Source: Eubacteriales bacterium (GTDB lineage Bacteria; Bacillota; Clostridia; Oscillospirales; CAG-382). From it: 64,000 bases of DNA. The stretch lies in the NCBI GenBank assembly GCA_028702135.1, contig JAQVPJ010000003.1:62001-126000 (forward strand), read 5' to 3'. The position numbers and the translations under genes were made by a program. Shown here piece after piece: positions 59,421 to 64,000 of this stretch (the stretch's first letter is position 1; each line of letters begins with the position of its first letter). The notes under the pieces are model-generated. The model saw only the letters and a list, made by a program, of their open reading frames with translations, was not told the DNA's origin and did no database searches.

Positions 59421-59795
59421 TCATCTTGTTATAATTGCATTTTGGCACCATGTAAACAATAGGTCAAATGCATAATTAAAGTCATACTCCTTATTGTCTT
59501 TAAGCATTATCGCCATTTCCACTACTTCTTTGTCTTTATTTTTTAGATGTTTGATAAGTTCTCTCTTCTTGTCGATGAAGATTCCACTGTCTATATAATA
59601 CATATTTTGAATAATAAAAAATACTGATTTATAAGTAAGCGGTAACCGAACAACGTTTTTTTCTCTATCAGAGTGAATATAACAATGACATATTTCATGA
59701 AACAGGTTGCCTAAACCGACATAAAGAAGTCTTTTATCAAATTTTTCTTTTATTAATGCTAACAGATCATTTAAATACTTCTCTAATCTAAGCAT
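59421..59795 (-). CDS. Hypothetical protein, 124 aa
   Basis: 13-bp overlap with the preceding Nudix gene suggests translational coupling; no family recognised. Confidence 0.5.
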   Translation of the reverse strand: MLRLEKYLNDLLALIKEKFDKRLLYVGLGNLFHEICHCYIHSDREKNVVRLPLTYKSVFFIIQNMYYIDSGIFIDKKRELIKHLKNKDKEVVEMAIMLKDNKEYDFNYAFDLLFTWCQNAIITR

Positions 59796-60247
59796 TCAGG
59801 ATCACCTGCCTCTTCGTTCCCGAGATAGACCTGGTATGGCTTGCCTTCGTAATAGTTCATTATTTGCCGTCTGAGCTTTGATGGATATAAAGGTTGAATA
59901 TTAAGCGTTGATATGTCTAACCAGTCATAACCTATCTGGTTTGTGTCCTGGTGAAGCGCGGCATTTGGAATGTCACCAATATACTCACAAAGAAAGACCA
60001 AATCAACTCTATGAAAATTCTCTCCATGCAATCCTTCAACTACAAAGAGCAGTTCTTTACTTTCCGTGAGAATACCCATTTCCTCTGCAACTTCACGGCA
60101 AGCCGCAGATGACAATAATTCTTCCACATCCTGTCCACCACCTGGCATGATGTACCATTCGCCGTCAGAATCTTTCAATTTTATCGCTAACATTTTCCCA
60201 TTTTTAATAACAAGAGCCTTGGCAGAATTTCGTATGTTTCTTGCCAT
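59783..60247 (-). CDS. Nudix hydrolase
   Basis: GGGQDVEELLSSAACREVAEEMGI Nudix box; RBS GCGAGGTG before ATG 60247. Confidence 0.9.
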   Translation of the reverse strand: MARNIRNSAKALVIKNGKMLAIKLKDSDGEWYIMPGGGQDVEELLSSAACREVAEEMGILTESKELLFVVEGLHGENFHRVDLVFLCEYIGDIPNAALHQDTNQIGYDWLDISTLNIQPLYPSKLRRQIMNYYEGKPYQVYLGNEEAGDPECLD

Positions 60248-60340
60248 AACATCACCTCGCAAAATATAAATAAATATCATTATCGTAAATATCATTATCG
60301 ACTGAGATTATACAATACAAATCAACTTTATTACTTGTCG

Positions 60341-60772
60341 ACAACCAACCTGACCACACAACCTCAGAATTTTCTGAGAAAACATCCAAATCTACCACTC
60401 GCGAACACCTGACATCCAACCCGACCAATTGATTTATTATAACATATTCATTCTGTTAAACAAGCAAAAAATGAATTTTAATGCTAATCTCACCACCTGC
60501 GTTAACAGAATCAAAAGGCTCTTTAAAAACTCCAACCGTGATGAACTCGAAAAGTGTATGGCTGACATGAGCACATTCCTTAACAAGCAATCCTCCGCTC
60601 TTATCGAATACGATGATCAACTTGTCCGGCGTCTGATTGAAAAGGTTACATATACAAGGTATCTGCGGATAAATTTAATATGGAATTTAAGTCCGGCGTG
60701 ACGGTGGACGTGGATGAATAAATCAAGAAACAAACAAGGCACTCTACGATCAAATAAACGTAGGGTGCCTTG
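60341..60772 (+). repeat. Repeat-family copy C4 (most complete): units + leader + recombinase C-terminal remnant + hairpin
   Basis: NKQKMNFNANLTTCVNRIKRLFKNSNRDELEKCMADMSTFLNKQSSALIEYDDQLVRRLIEKVT(frameshift)SADKFNMEFKSGVTVDVDE*; hairpin CAAGGCACTCTACG...CGTAGGGTGCCTTG. Confidence 0.8.
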
Positions 60773-60833
60773 CTCATTTAATTATGATATGGGGTTAAAG
60801 CAAACTCGGGCAAATTTGCCCTTAAGCGATAAC

Positions 60834-63479
60834 TCATAGCCATTCCTTGTACCGTCTGATATAGATTTTTTTAATCAACTGGGCAAACACAAAGTATCCT
60901 GCTAAAATTAACACAAGCCACGGAGCAAAGGCAATAGGTAGCGGCATCATATCAATACCTATCGCTAGTTTAGTGAATCCAATTGCTAGCGCCACAACTA
61001 CTACAATTAAAGAGGATACTATAAGTGGGAGTGATGGCTTGCTCTGTAAAAAGGGAACCTTTCCCGTGCGAATTATATGAATAACCAGCACTTGGGATAC
61101 TGTGCCGAACACAAACCAACCACTTTGAAACAGTGGTGCCAACTCTATTCGGTTGGCGCCGATAGCCCACCACAAGACGGCAAAGCACAGAATATCAAAG
61201 ACAGAGCTAAGCGGACCCATGTACGCCATGAAAGACTTAATCGAACGCGTTTCCCATTTGCGTGGCTTTTTAACATACTCATTATCCACATTATCAAAAG
61301 GCATGCCCATTTGGGAAAAGTCACATAATAAATTTTGCGTTAATATCTGCACCGGCAGCATCGGTAAAAACGGCAGGAAAATACTAGCAACGATAACTGA
61401 TATCATGTTTCCAAAATTACCACTTGTCGCCATTTTAATATATTTGATAATATTCCCGAAAGTACGGCGGCCTTCGATTACGCCTTCTTCAAGAACCATA
61501 AGATCTTTTTCTAATAGGATAATATCAGCAGTTTCCTTGGCGATGTCAACGGCACTGTCTACCGATATTCCTACATCCGCCTGACGCAGTGCAGGAGCAT
61601 CGTTGATGCCATCTCCTAAATATCCGACCGTATGCCCGGCCGTTTGGAGAGCTTTTACCACCCGTTCCTTTTGAGATGGCGACAACTTGGCAAACAAGTC
61701 GCAGGTATTTACTGCATCAAGCAATGCGGTGTCATCCATTAGCTCTACATCGCGACCTGTTATCAGATGGGAAGTATTTACGCCCACTTTACCACAAACC
61801 TTCAAAGCCACACCTTCGCTATCTCCTGTGAGAACAACGGTACGCACCCCATGTTCTTTGAGCGCAGTAATGGCAGATTTGGCGCTCTCTTTAGGCGGAT
61901 CAAGAAAGCCCAAAAATCCAATCAAAACCATATTACATTCGTCTTTTACACCGAAAGAACCGCTGCCCGGAACCTCATTTTTCTGCGCAACAGCAACCAT
62001 CCGCAGTCCGTCAGCATTATGTTTTTCGTAGGTTGCCATTGCCATTCGCCGGGTTTCCGCATCCATAGGTAAAACGTGGCCATGGATCTCCACAAAAGAT
62101 GAGATTGCAATCATCTCCTCAACTGCGCCCTTTGTGACAAGTTGCCTTTTCCCCTTTTTATCTGTTAAGACCACACTCATTCTGCGGCGAGAAAAATCAA
62201 AGGGGATCTCATCCACACAGTTGTAATTATCTAAAATATTTTCCAAATTGTACTTTGCAGCCCGATTAATAATAGCAATGTCAATGAGATTTTTAAGGCC
62301 GGTTTGAAAATAGCTGTTGAGGTAAGCGTGGCGCAGGATTCGGACGTCGTCCTCGCCGTGTACATTCATATACTTTTCGAGTGCAATCTTATCTTCGGTC
62401 AGCGTCCCGGTTTTGTCAGTGCACAAAACATCCATTTCCCCAAACGTTTGTATTGCACCAAGGGTACGGACAATGACCTTGTGTTTTGACATGGTTATTG
62501 CTCCCTTGGCTAAGGTTGAAGTCATAATAACAGGCAACATTTCCGGTGTAAGCCCCACTGCAATGCTGACTGCAAAAAGGAGCGAGTTTGGCCAGTCATT
62601 CTTCATAAGCCCGTTAATCAGAAACACAATGGGAACCATCACTAACATCATGCGAAGCAATAGCTTGCTAACAGAACTTACGCCACGCTCAAAGCTAGTT
62701 TCTGCTCTGTTACCGGACAGGGTATTTGCCATTGACCCGAAATATGTGTTATTGCCTGTTGTTAATATAATGGCCGTCGCACTACCGCTGACAATGTTAG
62801 AGCCCATAAAGCCTATGTTACATAAATCCGTTAGCGCATCATCCTGCTTGTTTCGTATATCACTGAATTTTTCCACCGGATTGGATTCGCCTGTCAAAGC
62901 CGATTGTGCGACAAATGTATCCTTTGTAGATAAAAAACGCACATCTCCCGGGAGCATATCTCCCGCTGAAAGCCACACAACGTCGCCAGGGACAATTTCA
63001 TCCATTGGAATCTCAATTAGTTTTCCGTCCCTCCGCACACTCGATTTGTTTGAGATCATTTTTGATAGTTTTTCAGCAGCAGTGTTAGAGCGCTGACTCT
63101 GTATAAAAGAAACCAAGCTGGACAGAAAAACTAGCGATAAAATAATGATGACTGTGAGATAATCTGGATTTTTGGATGCCACAACATCAGTAAAATAGGT
63201 AACAACGGCAACAAGCAATAAAATGATGTTAAAGGGATTAATAACCGCTTCCTTTAATCGGTGAAGCGTTGTATTTTTATTTCCTGTGGTAATAACATTT
63301 TTACCGAATTTATCTTGCCTATTTTCTACTTCCTGATTTGTAAGCCCTGTGTATGCAGAGGATAGATGTGTGAACAACTCCTCCGCTGTCAAAGAAGCAT
63401 AGGAGCGGAGCTTGAGCTCGATGTCATGCTTGTTTTTTTGAATCTGCCTGCCGTGGTTTTTTCTGTTGATAAAGTTCAC
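60834..63479 (-). CDS. mgtA: Magnesium-translocating P-type ATPase
   Basis: GTG start after AAAGGAATG; DVLCTDKTGTLTEDKI, VLTGDSEGVALKVC, GYLGDGINDAPALRQADVGISVDSAVDIAKETADIILLEKDL. Confidence 0.93.
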   Translation of the reverse strand: MNFINRKNHGRQIQKNKHDIELKLRSYASLTAEELFTHLSSAYTGLTNQEVENRQDKFGKNVITTGNKNTTLHRLKEAVINPFNIILLLVAVVTYFTDVVASKNPDYLTVIIILSLVFLSSLVSFIQSQRSNTAAEKLSKMISNKSSVRRDGKLIEIPMDEIVPGDVVWLSAGDMLPGDVRFLSTKDTFVAQSALTGESNPVEKFSDIRNKQDDALTDLCNIGFMGSNIVSGSATAIILTTGNNTYFGSMANTLSGNRAETSFERGVSSVSKLLLRMMLVMVPIVFLINGLMKNDWPNSLLFAVSIAVGLTPEMLPVIMTSTLAKGAITMSKHKVIVRTLGAIQTFGEMDVLCTDKTGTLTEDKIALEKYMNVHGEDDVRILRHAYLNSYFQTGLKNLIDIAIINRAAKYNLENILDNYNCVDEIPFDFSRRRMSVVLTDKKGKRQLVTKGAVEEMIAISSFVEIHGHVLPMDAETRRMAMATYEKHNADGLRMVAVAQKNEVPGSGSFGVKDECNMVLIGFLGFLDPPKESAKSAITALKEHGVRTVVLTGDSEGVALKVCGKVGVNTSHLITGRDVELMDDTALLDAVNTCDLFAKLSPSQKERVVKALQTAGHTVGYLGDGINDAPALRQADVGISVDSAVDIAKETADIILLEKDLMVLEEGVIEGRRTFGNIIKYIKMATSGNFGNMISVIVASIFLPFLPMLPVQILTQNLLCDFSQMGMPFDNVDNEYVKKPRKWETRSIKSFMAYMGPLSSVFDILCFAVLWWAIGANRIELAPLFQSGWFVFGTVSQVLVIHIIRTGKVPFLQSKPSLPLIVSSLIVVVVALAIGFTKLAIGIDMMPLPIAFAPWLVLILAGYFVFAQLIKKIYIRRYKEWL

Positions 63480-63531
63480 TGGAATCATTCCTTTCTTTTT
63501 AGAATTCCCCAGTAAAAATACAATATAGCAA

Positions 63532-63557
63532 CAAAAAAGCCGCCCCAAAGGACGGCA
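63532..63557 (-). terminator. Attenuator-type terminator in mgtA leader
   Basis: Minus strand GCCGTCC-TTT-GGGGCGGC-TTTTTT between leader ORF and mgtA. Confidence 0.8.
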
Positions 63558-63582
63558 TCAAATACACAGGCAAACTACTCCA

Positions 63583-63693
63583 TCAGCGTAGGTGCACAAT
63601 GGACAACAGCCCGCTATAAGTAGCGTCACATTGGTTTATATTCTCACATGGGGGGTTGAAGCTGTTTATCAAACTTCGAGGGTCGCTGTCCAT
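63583..63693 (-). CDS. Putative 36-aa leader peptide MDSDPRSLINSFNPPCENINQCDATYSGLLSIVHLR
   Basis: RBS AAAGGAAGTGA before ATG; lies between promoter and attenuator; start region complementary to the end of the ORF. Confidence 0.6.
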   Translation of the reverse strand: MDSDPRSLINSFNPPCENINQCDATYSGLLSIVHLR

Positions 63694-63721
63694 TGTCTCA
63701 CTTCCTTTCAATTGAAATATT

Positions 63722-63750
63722 ATCTTATCATAATAGTACTAAAATGTCAA
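63722..63750 (-). promoter_or_regulatory. Promoter of mgtA leader (TTGACA-17-TAAGAT)
   Basis: Minus strand TTGACATTTTAGTACTATTATGATAAGAT. Confidence 0.65.
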
Positions 63751-63783
63751 TCAGTCGCCAATAGGCATCTGATAGGTATCTAC

Positions 63784-64000
63784 GTCCAACCTGACCACAC
63801 AACCTCAAAAAGTTCCGAAAAACATCTAACCTGACCACTCGCCAACGCTGACATCTAACCCGACCACTCGCGAACACCTCAACATCTAACCCGACCAATT
63901 GATTTATTATAACATAATCATTCCATTAAACAAGCAGAAAATGGATTTTTATGCTAATCTCACCGCCTGCGTGACCAGAGCAAATGTTGCAAGTTGAAAA
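63784..64000 (+). repeat. Repeat-family copy C5, tandem units, truncated by window end
   Basis: Units at 63784, 63822, 63851, 63882, then ATTGATTTATTATAACATAATCATTCCATTAAACAAGCAGAAAATGGA as in C3/C4. Confidence 0.75.

Noticed and set aside
62413-63096. 227-aa plus-strand ORF
   Set aside because: Antisense to the well-supported mgtA coding sequence; low-complexity composition and no domain motif.
63500-63720. M-box (ykoK) riboswitch upstream of mgtA
   Set aside because: I could not find the conserved M-box core; the leader is better explained by a short ORF and terminator. An Infernal scan would settle this.
63784-63905. Tandem ~30-nt repeats as a CRISPR array
   Set aside because: Units are contiguous and degenerate with no unique spacers between identical repeats, and no cas genes are in the window.

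Overview
The 64 kb window looks like the chromosome of an endospore-forming Clostridia/Ruminococcaceae-type Firmicute; this placement is inferred from gene content (spoIVB, spoVT, GerMN, clpP, dockerin proteins). Positions ~1-39 kb are mostly ordinary chromosomal genes: partial spoIVB, a PerR-like regulator with rubrerythrin, clpP, spoVT, D-Ala-D-Ala ligase with murI, a DnaD/DnaI pair, rnhA, uppP, an FtsK/SpoIIIE translocase, an MscS channel and a DtxR-like regulator. The same region carries a set of extracellular dockerin-bearing proteins, including an 1849-aa membrane-anchored subtilase with dockerin-like and cohesin-like segments. Positions ~39-64 kb are accessory: lipoproteins, AraC regulators (one fused to GGDEF), a GNAT enzyme, a TPR/cold-shock protein overlapping a gene for an RnlA-like HEPN + RNase HIII fusion, and from ~52.7 kb a series of mostly minus-strand single genes or gene pairs separated by a degenerate repeat family. 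That family combines ~30-nt ACATCYAACCYGACCA units, decayed 3' ends of a serine-recombinase gene, and a conserved hairpin. The best candidates for something new are (1) the RnlA-like/RNase HIII fusion with its TPR-CSD partner, (2) the repeat-separated cassette-like array, (3) an MgtL-like leader peptide with attenuator upstream of an MgtA-type ATPase, (4) a promoter-to-terminator small RNA candidate at ~1.2 kb, and (5) a ~180-bp intergenic element duplicated at 40.6 and 51.9 kb. All calls come from reading the sequence and supplied ORFs; no database search was run.
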